Below, piece after piece: positions 22,823-34,963 of a DNA stretch of 64,000 bases. The position numbers and the translations under genes are program-made. The notes beneath the pieces were generated by a model. It saw only the letters and a program-made list of their open reading frames with translations, was not told the origin of the DNA and searched no databases. Source of the DNA: Calonectria ilicicola (taxonomy: Eukaryota > Ascomycota > Sordariomycetes > Hypocreales > Nectriaceae); NCBI GenBank assembly GCA_020809705.1, contig CP085832.1, positions 4,526,001-4,590,000 on the forward strand. The letters run 5' to 3'. Each line of letters opens with the position of its first letter. The stretch's first letter is position 1.

Positions 22823-24503
22823 ATTGTCGGATTTAGTAAAGAGTGTTAGCGGTGCCTGATGGATAGAAGCGAATGTAGACGACGAAGCGAAAACTGGAGG
22901 GGAACACCAAGCCTTTCATATAAACTAGTGTAACACGATAAGAAGGGAGGTGAGGATAAATCTCTTGTCTTCAGTTTCACTATGAAGCCTGAACCCTGCC
23001 TCGGTACGGTAGTGCCATGGATTTTAACGAGATTCACTGCGGTTGACCGAATGACATTCAGGTCATTGCCTAGACGCTCCACATTCTGACATGGTCCCCT
23101 GTCGGCTCCAGCGAGCCCCGTACAAGGAAGACCGATGATGCTGCGTGAGCTTCAAGATGTCGATTTTTACCTTTCTTGGCATTTTCCCCAATCCTAATGT
23201 AGCAGTTGGCTTTTAACATGTAACTGTCATCCCATGTCTCGGGTCTACCTTAGCCCACGTAGTGAGCAAGACTAGCGGGGTGCTCTGGGCTGTGTCAAAG
23301 CAGCAGCAAAGTCAATATTCCACTATGGCACTATGGGGTGAAAACCGGCATCCCGGCACGGATCATTAGCCTTATGGATCCGGCGATTTCTCTTCTTGGC
23401 ATTCCACCACCTCATGTCAATCTTGACTATTGACACTAAGTATCCGGTTGCCGCTAAAGGAGAGAAATTAGGCTTCCTTCGTATTCCTTTCGGCACACGT
23501 GTCCGATCAGAATGGTCCGTGTCTGAACAGTTCAACTGAGCTTATTCTACCCAAGACAACTGCGCCATGCGAAGACCCATCTTCACTGCTTGGTTTTATG
23601 ATGATGACTCCATTTTTTACCATTTGAGGGGCGCGATCTACCTAAATGCTTGTTTAGTTTTAAATACCCGACTCACACCCTTGCGACTACTTATTTCTCC
23701 TCATTATCTCTTGGTGAAGTGGCTTTGCGGTTGGGCGTTCTCTGAGAGACTTTGAGATGCGATCCACTATTGCTAATGTTTTGGCCCCTTTGAGCATACG
23801 TAAGTCTGCTATCTGCGGGTCAGACACGATGGTGCGGGCGGGCTGGCTCTCTAATATCCCCTCCTCCACCCAGATCTGCATAAACTAGAGTCCCATAGAC
23901 TTTCTGAGAAGCTGAATACATCCTGATGCAACTCGAAGGTGTCGTTGATGATATTCAGATCTTCTAGCCTGGACTGGATTCCGTTTTTGCTTTCCCAATG
24001 TGCGCGGGGAAGAATTGGCGATTGAAATCATGGATGATTTTAACACTCAGTCCTCGAAGTGGCAGTGCAAAGGAGTAAATCTTTTCGCGCAGTTCCCCTA
24101 GTACGTATAAGAAGGCGAGTGACTCCGAGGCACCTCGATTGACGAGACATGATCATCATCAACCCGGACTTCAGCAACATGCTCAAAGCAGATCATTTTG
24201 GTAGTTGTCATTGTTGGCGACGATCCAGCTTAGGAGAAGAGAAGGGGTCGGTAAACACGTGTGAGGATCCGTGCATCTTATTACATCAATTAGCCCGTCG
24301 TCAATCGCAATGCTTGCAATTACCGGGACGGATAACAGCTGCTTAGAGGCTTACAGTGAACCAAGCCGTAACAGGTTCTACCTTATTTCACGACCCTAAG
24401 CATTTGGGTCACAACAGGAGGGAGGAACAATCAATTAATTAAATCAATCAACAAGCCACAACAGTCAGCTGGTAGAGTGGAATTTTTCAATCTCAGGATA
24501 AAT
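22823..24503. other. 1.7-kb intergenic region, no gene seen
   Basis: It contains the promoter of the surface-protein gene on its left. The short ORFs (23323-23535, 23567-23755) show no recognisable motif. Confidence 0.45.
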
Positions 24504-25844
24504 CTAAATAAGGGGTTTAGCCTTTTCAGCTTTCAATGGTGGCAGCATGCCCAGCGTTGCCATCTCAGATAACGCTTCAAAAGCACCCTCAAACGTATCA
24601 ACAGACCCAGACCACCCTAGCCTCCTTGCTTTGTTCATGCTAACAGTGGACGAAATCGTAAAGAGATATTTCGCCAACCCCATCACGTCATGCATATTCC
24701 TTGTGAAAGGGTTGTGGGCAATCATGTTTGGGGACTTTTTGACAATGTTTTCCCAGGCTTCAATATTGGAGGGCTTTTCAGCCCACCCAAAAAGATCAAA
24801 ACTCTGATCAACATACACATTCGGCCCACACCCAAGAGCACTTTCCTTTCCCCCCTTTATCAAAAACTTTGGAAGGTGTGACTCATTCGTTGGGCCAACA
24901 ACACCGTGCTCAACGCCATACCAACGGCACAATTCATGAAAGAAGCGGTCCCAACTGATGACGTTGCCATCTTCGGCATTAAAGGCTTGGTTTTCACATC
25001 CATCTTCCAAAACAGCCCATTCGGTAAGATAACCGGTAAGGCGAGCAGTTGAAGTGGGAATCGGGGCCTCCCATGTCTCCCACCCACCTGGGAAGTACAA
25101 TGGTTCTTGAGTTTCGCTTTGAATAGCAGCATATGCCCCAAGAACGAATAGAGTGTTCATTTGGGCAGAATCTGCTGTGCCATAAATTGCAAAGGGGCGA
25201 ATAACATTCCATTTGGTTTCAGGGTTGACGTTGCAAAAGGAAAATAAGGCATCTTCCTGTGGATAATAGAAATTCGGGCCAAGGTGTACAGGTCGAGGGT
25301 CAGATTCAACGCAGGGCATTCGACATAAGCCATGTTGAACTCCGTAGTTCTTACCCCCTGTTTGCAACATGATTCGTTGTGGAATGCTCTTAGCAAGAGA
25401 GAGCGCTCCAAGAAAATTAGAAAAGATCTGGCTGTTGATCTTGACCAATTCCTCAACATTCTCCCAAATGCCTAAATCTTCGTTTGCCTTTGGCTGAATG
25501 TAGGCATAAAAGAATACATGCGTTGCCACTATCCTCTCCGCTTTGAATACTTTGGCAATATCTTCAGGTGAGTTCAAAAGATCAACAGATACATGAAAAA
25601 GCCGCTCTCGCTGAGAGGGCTCTAGAAGACTCAGGAGCCTCTCCGATGGTGGCTTCCGGGAGAGGGTATAGACTTTGTGCCACCTTTCCGGCGATTCCAA
25701 GAGACACCGGATGGTGTTGAACCCAGAAATCCCGGTCCCTCCAGTGACGAGGGCTGTCAATCCTTTCCTCGAAGGGTCAAAGGTAGGAAGATTGTGGTAA
25801 ATGCCTTGTTGGCGTAGAGGGAATTCCTTTGCAGAACGCATCAT
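24504..25844 (-). CDS. PRISE-type short-chain dehydrogenase/reductase
   Basis: A single exon of 446 aa. It is an atypical SDR with the nucleotide-binding motif TGGTGISG at about residue 34, and the motifs of PRISE enzymes (progesterone 5-beta-reductase/iridoid-synthase-like). The catalytic Lys lies in TGGKNYG, and the Tyr in NFYYPQED. IRPFAIYG and the C-terminal WGWxxxP-like segment also fit. These enzymes use NADPH to reduce activated C=C bonds (1,4-enones), and fungal members occur in secondary-metabolite clusters. No cluster core gene is seen nearby, so the substrate is unknown. There is no signal peptide; it should be cytosolic. The start is the first of two consecutive ATGs. Confidence 0.88.
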   Translation of the reverse strand: MMRSAKEFPLRQQGIYHNLPTFDPSRKGLTALVTGGTGISGFNTIRCLLESPERWHKVYTLSRKPPSERLLSLLEPSQRERLFHVSVDLLNSPEDIAKVFKAERIVATHVFFYAYIQPKANEDLGIWENVEELVKINSQIFSNFLGALSLAKSIPQRIMLQTGGKNYGVQHGLCRMPCVESDPRPVHLGPNFYYPQEDALFSFCNVNPETKWNVIRPFAIYGTADSAQMNTLFVLGAYAAIQSETQEPLYFPGGWETWEAPIPTSTARLTGYLTEWAVLEDGCENQAFNAEDGNVISWDRFFHELCRWYGVEHGVVGPTNESHLPKFLIKGGKESALGCGPNVYVDQSFDLFGWAEKPSNIEAWENIVKKSPNMIAHNPFTRNMHDVMGLAKYLFTISSTVSMNKARRLGWSGSVDTFEGAFEALSEMATLGMLPPLKAEKAKPLI

Positions 25845-28021
25845 TGAGTTGAGAACAGATAGCGAAGGCTCTTTTAATAACTAAGTTTCAAGCTACTGAG
25901 GAACCTTTGGATGGAAGCAGAACTTGACAAAGGTTGGAAAGCAGTGAAAGAGATGATGATGAAAATGATGATGAGTGAGCGGGAGGGTTCCTTTTTAACG
26001 TATTTTGAGAGGGTTCCCCCGACATTTTTGACCCACTCTTTTTTCCTTTCAACTCAACAGAGTGAACCTCGCAACGATCCACCATGATGTTGCCAAAAAA
26101 TCAGTACGGATCCAAAAACGATGCAAACCTGGCGGTGGCGGATATGGCCATGCAGCAGTGCGGGTGTCCTGATCCCACTAGCCCCACAAAAGAGACTGGG
26201 AACCAAGTGATGTGATTGCGGTACGGGTCCGTACTCTTTCAAAGGATATGAAATGTACATGTGCATTTTTGGGTTTGCTGTTACTCTAGCATGATCAAGA
26301 TGGGATCAAGGCTCATTGTCTATATCGAAGTTGGGTACTGTGTATGTAGTCGCGAAAAGTGAACCTTGCTTACTTTCAACAATCCACCCTTTCAAGGATA
26401 CGCTCAAGGTTTTCATCAAAGTGTTTTGTGTTTCCGGCAATTTGTGGGGGGCTGCATTGACGGGACGGGACGCACACAACCCCAGTTTCACATGAAGTCA
26501 AGCAGCCAACGATGGAGCGTGCTTGGGCTCCGCATCGGATTCATCTGCTCGGCATTTTGTATATTTCCAAGTCCGCGGGCAGAGGCTTGGCACATCCTCT
26601 CCACCTGAATGAAGCTTACCCAAACGATTGGGCCACGTTCTTAATTCATCATGCACGGGTTAATGCATTACAATGGAAAATAAAAGACGTGTTTGCGATA
26701 GTCAACACGCGTCTCTTTGATTTAATAAACAATAAAGCTTATGGATACTACTGATCTTAAGCAACTATCATCTCTGTTATTGGCTATGGGAACCTCAGGT
26801 CACATTGATGATGCTCTAGTTCCATCAAATGAAGTGTTCTATCTATGCCTCTTACTGGTATTGCTAGCTAGCCTAGCCATTAAGCGGTTCAAAGCTCCGT
26901 TGCCACGGACGTACTGTGGACCAACATCACGACGATCAAATGACGTAAGACATATTACATTGTACCCAAACATAAAAGTACAAACGTTCACATTGCCAAG
27001 CCAATACCACCGAAGCTCCCGCAATTTGAATAGGTAGTGGAGACTATTGGGTCTGCATTACATGACGTCAGTAACCCTAAAAATGCAGATTCCAATCAAA
27101 ATCCAGTCCACGTATTGCAAGCAGTGCCATGCTAATCCAGAACAGGATCATCATGTCTTCTCTTAGAAGAAATCGCAGGTCTTATATTAGTAAAACCAAA
27201 CGCCCGTCCCTCCGCCGGTGTTTGCTCTTAGCCAACCAAGTATCTATACTAACCTTAGCAAACCAGATCAAGAAAGAAATGGGGGAGCGGGAACAACATT
27301 CAGCCTCGATCACGCCGCTAGCAACTATGTAATTGGCGACGTCCTCTAATTTCCGCCATGGCTGTAGACTAACCACCTCCCGCCCCGCACTTAGCTGCAC
27401 CATCTACATTGTTATCCACTCGCACGGCTTCTGATGACACATTGCAACGATGCAGTTTCCATTGATATTGCGGAATGAGCGAACATCCGCTGCAAGCGTA
27501 GCTGCTAAACGCTTGAATTACTTCATACACAGAAAGTATTTCGTCATGTTTACATACCATAATGAAGTAAAGTCCGGCAATAATTGCCAAGCCTTTCACT
27601 GCAGCTCTTAGCTACCAGGCATGACATCGCTCGGATACCACCGACAAGCTTTTATCCGGTTACATCTGAATCGGGCAGGTCTATCCTCCTGCTGCACGGC
27701 CAAGGAGATAGGGTGACCATAACTCCGCAAGTTCAATCTCGGATATACAGAACAAAGTCTGGGTTTTTTTAACCTTCGCGGCATAAGTCTCCCTAACCGG
27801 CTCCACTACCCAGCGGGGAGAGCGGCCTTGGCGACAGCAATCTCGTGCAAGGATTGTTGGGTTGTGCACCGGTTTCTTGAGCTTCGATCCCGACCGGGTT
27901 CCAGAAAGTCGAATTTAAAAAAAGCACGACTCCTTATTGCCGTTGATGATTCCTCTCATATCATATCTGGGTTTCTCCCGATTACTCTCGCTTTTCATTG
28001 CATTTAAACAGCCGCATCACA
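25845..28021. other. 2.2-kb intergenic region, no supported gene
   Basis: An ORF at 26741-27037 (+) encodes a short protein with one hydrophobic segment (FYLCLLLVLLASLAI) but has no homologue I recognise and no clear splicing partner. A CRE-like palindrome TGACGTCA sits at 27063-27070. No tRNA was found. Confidence 0.4.
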
Positions 28022-29041
28022 ATGTTAATCTTGACATCGTTGATTCCCCTTTTTTTGGCCCTTGGGGCGGCGAGACTGATACCCTTTGTGAGGGTTATTG
28101 GAGAGCTTGAGCCTGGGGTATTTCTCGAAAACATTGCTGTTCGCTCTAATGGCGACATTCTCAGCACAACGCTCTTCCCAAACGCCAGCGTCTACTCCCT
28201 ATCCAAACCAGCCTCCAAGCATCGATCACTTGATCTTCTTGCCTCTGTGCCGTCTGTCCATGGTCTATTAGGAATGGCTGAGGTGAATGTGGCCGGTGAA
28301 GAGGTATTCGTGGTTGTGGGCGGCAACATTTCTTCCTTCGACGGCATCAGCCCACCTATTTTTGAGGCTGGTTCGTTCAGCGCCTGGACCATCACCTTTG
28401 GCAGCCAAGTTCCCAAAATCACCAAGGTCAGCGATCTTTCTCCGACTAGCCAATTTTTAAACGGAGTCTGCGCTATTCCTTGGTTGCCACACATTGTGTT
28501 GATTGCCGACTCTCGCCTGAGCACTGTTGGTCGCTTGAACATATCAACTGGGGTTTACGAGCCATTTGCGTTCTACTTTCCTCAGATGGCCATTCCGCCA
28601 GGTGCATTTTTTGGCGTGAATGGCATCAAGGTTTCCAATTCTTACCTTTATTGGGCCAACAGCGGGCTTCAGGCTGTTTTCCGCGTTTCCATCACGCCTG
28701 AAGGATATTCCGCAGAGGGATCCGTCCCCGAGTTGGTCGCAAGTAACATGTCAAAGACCTACATTGACGACTTTACAATAGCCGCCAATACTGGAATTTT
28801 GGCTGTAACTAACAGCGACAACTCGCTCGTTTACGCCAATCCGGCCACGGGTAGAAGTAAGACGATTTTAAGGGGGCTTAATTATCCGGCAATTAATGGG
28901 GCAACGGCTTTGAGCTTCGGTCGAGGATTCGCAGATTGTGGTACGATCTATGTTGTGACAGCTAACACCGAAGTGAATAATCAGACGCAAAATGGAAGGA
29001 TTGTGGCGTTTGAAGCCAAGGGGATTATACCACGTTTGTAG
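28022..29041 (+). CDS. Secreted SMP-30/gluconolactonase-like beta-propeller protein
   Basis: A single exon, 339 aa from the ATG at 28022. The upstream in-frame TTG is not needed, because this ATG begins a good signal peptide (MLILTSLIPLFLALGAARL). The rest has the repeated beta-strand pattern of a six-bladed propeller of the SMP-30/strictosidine-synthase-like type: ENIAVRSNGDILSTT, SVHGLLGMAEV, FLNGVCAIP, FGVNGIKVSNSYLYWANSG, YIDDFTIAANTGILAVTNSDN and a final GRGFADCGTIYVVT. Fungal members are often encoded near secondary-metabolism or accessory genes. A lactonase-type hydrolysis is possible, but metal-binding residues cannot be confirmed here. Several N-glycosylation sites (NAS, NIS, NMS, NQT) fit an extracellular location. 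Confidence 0.82.
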   Translation: MLILTSLIPLFLALGAARLIPFVRVIGELEPGVFLENIAVRSNGDILSTTLFPNASVYSLSKPASKHRSLDLLASVPSVHGLLGMAEVNVAGEEVFVVVGGNISSFDGISPPIFEAGSFSAWTITFGSQVPKITKVSDLSPTSQFLNGVCAIPWLPHIVLIADSRLSTVGRLNISTGVYEPFAFYFPQMAIPPGAFFGVNGIKVSNSYLYWANSGLQAVFRVSITPEGYSAEGSVPELVASNMSKTYIDDFTIAANTGILAVTNSDNSLVYANPATGRSKTILRGLNYPAINGATALSFGRGFADCGTIYVVTANTEVNNQTQNGRIVAFEAKGIIPRL

Positions 29042-29597
29042 GGAGAAATACTGTCACAATAACTGTTATGACTCATCGCCTAAAGGTGGTAAAGAAGGGT
29101 AGAACTCTGATCAATTAGAGAGCGTACTCGTTGGCTTATGTGAGTCTACCTGCTCAAGCGATTCAACTTAGCAGGCTAAGTTGGCTATAAAATTAGAAAA
29201 CACCTTAGAGTAGCTTCTTTTATAATTGTGACCCTACACAATTGTGAGCTCCCTTTCACAGGTCACTCACGTAGTCATGTGCGAAGTCACATTTGTACCA
29301 CACACACCCACGCAAGACACGTAGATTTTAGTGTTATGTTTTCCTTACCATTAAAGCCCACAGATCCCGAAATTGGATAAATCCATATTATTAGCGCGAT
29401 ATGCACATATTGAATAAAAGTTCGTATGCACTGACATTAATACAAGGACCAGGGGGTGGGGGGTGGGTAGGAACAAAGGAGATAATTTTCTTTGTTGTCT
29501 TTTAAAAATTCCCCCCTGAATTTTTGACGACTTCCCAAGAACACATCCTCGGTTTGATCGGCATCAAAATAACTCAATCTTGACATCTTATTGTAAC
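29042..29597. other. Intergenic with a G-run cluster
   Basis: About 555 bp between two plus-strand genes. The only feature seen is a G-rich run at 29452-29471 about 130 bp upstream of the SET gene. Confidence 0.5.
29452..29471 (+). promoter_or_regulatory. G-rich run with quadruplex potential
   Basis: Runs of 5, 6, 3 and 2 G separated by one or two bases lie about 130 bp upstream of the SET-domain gene. The sequence could form a G-quadruplex (two stacks, or three if the long runs are split). Any regulatory role is inference. Confidence 0.35.
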
Positions 29598-30775
29598 ATG
29601 GAGCATATTGAGGGTCTTGTTCATTGGGCCAAGGACCATGGCATACAATTCAATGGGGTTTATCCCTCCCGCATTGCGAACCGTGGCGTTGGAGTCCTAG
29701 CAACACGTAAATTAGAGGTGACGATGCAGTTTCTACTAATTCTGTTTGTATTGTATTGCTCACTATTTCAACTTGATAGGCAGGGGACATTATCATGACA
29801 ATACCCATGGCGGTTGCGCGCAGTATAGACACTGTACCAAAACAAATCTCCCAGAATCTAGAATCGGATATATCCATCCAGGGCACACTTGCTGCACATC
29901 TAGCACTTGATGGCGTAATGTTTCCTACTCACTGGAGAATATTGTTACCTAAATATTCGGATTTTGAGGCTACAATGCCCATAATGTGGCCAGAGGAGCT
30001 CCAAGCGCTGCTTCCTCACCACGCCAAAGCTCTTCTCAAGAAACAAATCTCTAGGTTCAAAAAAGATTGGAAGATCTGTTCTAAAGCCTTTCCTAACCTG
30101 AAGAGGGAAGATTATTTGTATGCCTGGCTTCTTGTGAACACAAGAACATTCTATTACGAATCATCCACCATAAAAGAGATTCCATGGACTGATAGGTTGG
30201 CCTTTCTTCCAATTGCAGATCTATTTAACCACGAAGACAATGGATGCAAGGTTTCATTCTCACCGCAGGGATATCAGTTCACTGCAGACCGCTCATATCA
30301 GGTTGGCGACGAAGTTTCGATTTGCTACGGAGAATACTGCAATGATTATCTATTATGTGAATATGGATTTTGTCTCAGCACCAATCGATGGGATAAGGTT
30401 TGCCTTGATGATGTTACTGCTTCAAGAACAAATGGTTTGGGTAAGGGTGAGTTGAACAAGGGTGCATTTCTGCGCAAAGACGGTTTGCGTATGGAGAAGA
30501 AAACATGTCGCAGACCTCAAATTGCAAATCGTCTGCTTTGTTGCACTCCAAAACAATGGAATGATTTTGTATTGGGTCGGAATACTGGAAAGGTCCCACA
30601 AGGAACGATAAAAGCTGCAACTCTTCGTGCGCTCACAGATTTCTCTCGAGCTATCAAGGACATCAAAGGCCAAGCAGAAAAGCTTGATGTCGAGAATCAG
30701 GCCCAAAAAGAAGTTTTAGTAGCGCGATGGGAGCAGATTGATATGTATTGTGAAAACGTATCAAATTTTACGTAG
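29598..30775 (+). CDS. SET-domain lysine methyltransferase (Rubisco-LSMT/RKM-like)
   Basis: Two exons, 29598-29717 and 29780-30775 (intron GTGACG...GATAG), give 371 aa. The N-terminus (MEHIEGLVHWAKDHGIQFNG...RIANRGVGVLATRKL) is the split SET N-part. The SET core ends with FLPIADLFNHEDNGC and GDEVSICYGEYCNDYLLCEYGF, the conserved NH and YG...ND..L..YGF motifs that bind AdoMet and the target lysine. A shorter-than-usual C-terminal helical region follows. Proteins of this class methylate lysines of ribosomal, elongation-factor or other cytosolic proteins rather than histones. The substrate here is unknown. There is no targeting signal. Splice phase and motif continuity across the intron (KLEAGDIIMTIP) support the model. 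Confidence 0.9.
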
Positions 30776-30908
30776 TGCATTTGGATTTATCATCTAGACT
30801 CTGAGCCGAGATACCTAATTCATTAAATAATTCGGCGTCTCTGGACGACTAGTGAAAAAGTAGGATCACTATGTCAATCGTGATTACCCTAGCTTCCTAG
30901 TTGCATCA

Positions 30909-33723
30909 TTATAGTCCGGACCACCAAAATGTATCTGGCAATGTAAATCCCATCTTCATCATCTCATCTTTGGGATCTGCGCTCTTAGAGATAGTAACGC
31001 AAAAGTCCCCGGCTTCTGCCATCCACTGTTCATGTTCTTCAGACCAATATGACAATGCATACTTGTCTAACACAATCTCGACCGTTTTCTTCTCCCCGGG
31101 ATTTATCCACACCTTCTTGAACGCCTTGAGCTCCTTCTTTGGCCGTTGGAACGTGCTCTCTAAATCGGTAACATAGATTTGTATGATTTCGGCGCCTTTT
31201 AGCTGGCCAATATTCTCCACGTCTATAGAGATGACCATTTTATGCTCAGAATGTGGCGTGAATTTGCTTGGAATCACCAAGTTTGAGTATCGGAATTGCG
31301 TATATGACAGCCCGTGCCCAAAATAAAATTCGGGTTCAAGTTCCAGTTGTTCATAGTACTTGTAACCAATAAACACACCCTCTCCGTACACAAGAGACCG
31401 ATCTGCCTTGCCAAAGGTTAGGTAGGCTGGGTTATCCTGAAGTCGCTTAGGGAATGTCAAAGGTAGACGGGCTGATGGGTTGACGCGCCCAAATAAGAAG
31501 TCGACCACGCCATGGCCAGTTTCCTGACCTCCTAGCCAGGCATGAGCCAGCGTCTTTGCCTTTTGTGCCCACGGCATGAGGATAGGCATGCCAGATTGAG
31601 TTACGATAATCTATGAGCGGAGTAAAGTTAGAGCCAGTTTTGATCATAAAAGTATTGATAAAGGTGCATGGGGTTATGGTACTTACTGTGCTTGGGTTGG
31701 CATCTAAAACCCTCTCAATAAGTTCATCGACTCTTCCAGGCAATGCGAGTGTGGAGCGATCTGCATTCTCCATTTCCCAGTCTGAAGACAAACCAGTCAT
31801 TAAGATGGGAACATCCACCTTTTTGGCCAAGGCGACTGCTTCAGCAATCTTCTGGTCCTCATCTTCTACCTCGAAAGCACCCAATCTCACTCCAGCGGCC
31901 GGTGCTACGCCTGCTACCGGGCCCATATCGCTATTTGTCAAGAGAATCTCAAAGTTGAGCTTTTCACCAGCCTTCACTTCGATATCTGTAATACGCTCCA
32001 TGGTGAAGCCATTGAAGCATGGCGTAATATCCGTCTTTTTCTTGTTTGGATGAGAATTCCATTGGTCAATTATGACTTTTCCGTTCAGTATCAGTTTGGC
32101 CTTGCCAGCTACACTAAGACCAAATCTCCAAATGGCCGTCCTGGGCGCAGTGAAAGTTGTTCTTAGCTTAACATGATATGAGTTGGGGAATGGCTGTGGT
32201 AAACTGTCGGCAAACACTGCAAGGCTTTTCTTGGTCGTGGTCTGGTAGATGATTTCTGAAGCAGCAGTCGTTTCAGGATTCTCTTTATAAAAGTCAATCT
32301 TGAGGCCAGTCTCGTTTGTCCCAGGGATGGTCAACTCATCCCATAGCAACGGTGTCCAGTTTCGGGCTTGTCTGCATCAGCAAATTTGCCCATTTAACAA
32401 TTAAAAGGAGATGAAAGATACTTACAACTACATCCAAGGGCATAGGTCAGGCAACCTTCCCCAAGAACCTCAACCAATGCATCATATGGCTGGATCTTGT
32501 AATACGGCTCAACTTCAGAACTACCGCCTCCGCAAAATGCGGCGTTTTTAAAGTGGTCTCCGATGAGACCATAGGTCTTTTTCGGGTCAACAGCCAATGG
32601 CAAAATGGAATCATCGTTCCTTAGTAATACGATGGACTCTGCGGCAAGCTGTCGCACAAACTCGCGGTTCTCTTTGGTATCGTTTCGACTTGGTTCATAG
32701 CAGGACTGAGATAAGGCCGGTGTGACTTTTTTGACGAGGTTCAACACATTACGAACTGCGATATCGATTTTAGGCATGGTTACCTTTCGGCTTTCAGCAG
32801 AAACTTTCAGCAGTTCACCGCGCCACTGCGTTGGGCCTGGCATCTCCAAGTCCATACCAGCATTGATAGACTCGGCCGTGCTATAAGTTCCCCACCAATC
32901 GCTCAGGACCATGCCGTCCCAGCCCCATTCTTTTCGTAGTATGTTCTGGAGAAGCTTTGGGTTTTCACTCACGTGGAGCCCGTTGATCTTATTGTATGAA
33001 GACATGAAGCTCCAAGGGTTTGCGTACTTGACGGCCAGTTGGAAGGGTAAAAGGTGTGCTTCGCGAAGTGTCCTTTCGGACATGACGACATCATCATGCA
33101 ATGACATGGAAGTCTGATCGTGTGCACAATAGTGCTTAATGCATGAAGCAATCCCCTTTTCCTGTAGACCATTAACGTAGGCTGCACCCATCATACCGGA
33201 CATTAGAGGGTCTTCGCCAAATGCTTCAAATCCACGGCCAAGTTGAGGTGAGCGCTGGAGACACACGACAGGAGCTAAAACAACAGAGACACGCCGACAA
33301 AGCGCCTCTCCGGCAAGTAGATTTCCCACGCTCTTCATGAGATTGACGTCGAATGTGGCTCCCATAGCAGTGCCGCAGGGCAATAGGCAGCCGGGTTCCT
33401 GAAAAAACAAAGAGTATCATACCTGTCAGCTTTCTTCCTATTTTATGGAGCGGTAGAAAGATATAGATCGGTTTTCAGCTTACAGGGTTATAGAACCTGT
33501 ACCCACGCAAACCATGAGGACCATCGGATGTCTAATTCGTATATCAGTCATACCTTGCCATATTAGAAGCGAGGCCTCGTCATACATCAAGGGCTGGAAT
33601 ATTCAGTCGCTCGATGCCTGTTGTTTGACATCGGCCTTGGCCTGAAAGGAGGCTAATTTTTTCCTCCAATGTCAATTGGCAGATAATGCCGTCAGTATCA
33701 TCAAGGGAGTTGATGGATGTCAT
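30909..33723 (-). CDS. Intracellular GH3 beta-glucosidase with PA14 insert
   Basis: Five exons: 33723-33586, 33531-33484, 33398-~32422, ~32371-31687 and 31610-30909. The product is about 849 aa. At intron 3, donor GTAAGT (32425) with an AAG acceptor, or donor GTATCT (32421) with CAG, both keep frame. Order: GH3 N-terminal barrel (LTLEEKISLLSG, TSDGPHGLRG, RGFEAFGEDPLMSG, KHYCAHDQ), the nucleophile Asp in GMVLSDWWGTYS, a PA14 domain (about residues 390-530), the GH3 C-terminal domain with the likely acid/base Glu in SSDWEMENADR, and a fibronectin-III-like end. There is no signal peptide, so it resembles intracellular BglI-type enzymes that hydrolyse imported oligosaccharides or glucosides. It is divergent from the DUF1593 gene and 3.4 kb from a sugar transporter. 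Confidence 0.92.
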
Positions 33724-34963
33724 GGTGCAAGTGTATTATTGGGGGAGGGAAGTTTGCGTAATGATGACACAACGAAGTTTGGATTACTATTCGAAATCTG
33801 ATGACTTGACCTTTCTTTATGTGTTGAAGGTAGTCGCAATCATGAATTCTCGGCCAAGTCAAAATGCTTGTCTTTCAACGACTGATTACACTGAGAACAG
33901 CTCAAAGCGACGTGGCGTGTCATCTCCAAAATGCTGCCATCGGCTCACGATACCCCGAATGATCAGTTGTCTGCCAAAACAACGGCTCGCCGGCTAAATG
34001 GGGATCCCTCTTAATCGATGGGTGTGTATGTAGACCCGGGTTAGTTCGGCCTTGTGCTCAATAGACCTCCTTGAGAGCTTGGCGTCGTGGGTAAGTGCTG
34101 GTGGCCAGACCGACCCCATGCATCCTCAAGCTAGCCCGAGCTAAGGATTGTGATTGAGTCTAAAGTGTGTGGCAGCCAATGATTGATTTTTCGTTCCTTC
34201 ATACATTGGTAGCGTGCCCCACTGTGCCTCGGAAACACGATTGATGCTGACTGCGGGGATGCAGGCCGGTGGCTAAGACCTCTTGGTTTGGATACAATCA
34301 GGTGCTATTGTCATGTTATGTTACATTTTTTTAAGTATGTGAATCATCCATAGGATATCTCAGCTCTTCTCCACAATTGTGAACTAAATCCCCACGTTGG
34401 CTATCCATTCATCATCATCTTGCCTGACTAGTAAGCGCGCTAGTCCCAATTAGTAGCGTCGTATCTACGACCCCGACCTCCAGCTCGGTATGAGTTAGTA
34501 CGAGGCAAGCCCGTATCACTATTCACTTTGATTAGCTTAGTACACTTCTTAGTTTTGCTGTTGTTTCCAGACGTGATAACCAACAGGGGTGTCATGCACA
34601 CTAATGCGATACCTCCTCATTAGCATTTGATGTGAGGCAGACGCAGGTCTGACTTCGCCACCCCTTCATGGCTACGCTCAGAATCTTGTTTGCGTACCGA
34701 TTTTATCCTGGTCGAGTCGGAAAAGGAAATCTTAGGCGCTACGGCTAGTTTGTCACTGGAGGGGATATCGCTACTCCTGATGGAACCAATTGCTGAATTG
34801 TGCTTTCTGTGCACCAAGAAAATCTGAAATCACACATTTATTTTGTATATTATTTTCTAGTCTACTTGAAAAGATCAATATCCTTGAGAATCTGAAAGAA
34901 ATCAACTCCTGACTCAAAAGACTCAACATTGATACAACACCTACTGTCCTACACTTCTATCCG
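33724..34963. other. Divergent promoter region between GH3 and DUF1593 genes
   Basis: About 1.24 kb between two divergent start codons. No ORF with a recognisable motif is seen. It probably holds regulatory sites for both genes, but I cannot name any with confidence. Confidence 0.5.

Noticed and set aside
26741..27037. ORF with one hydrophobic segment that could be a P450 or membrane-protein N-terminus
   Set aside because: No downstream exon, proline hinge or family motif was found.
27800..27910. Possible tRNA (B-box-like GCTTCGATCCC)
   Set aside because: No A-box, D-arm or pairing acceptor stem could be built around it.
34620..34817. Minus-strand 65-aa ORF upstream of the DUF1593 gene
   Set aside because: No motif and no splice partner; lies in a divergent promoter region.
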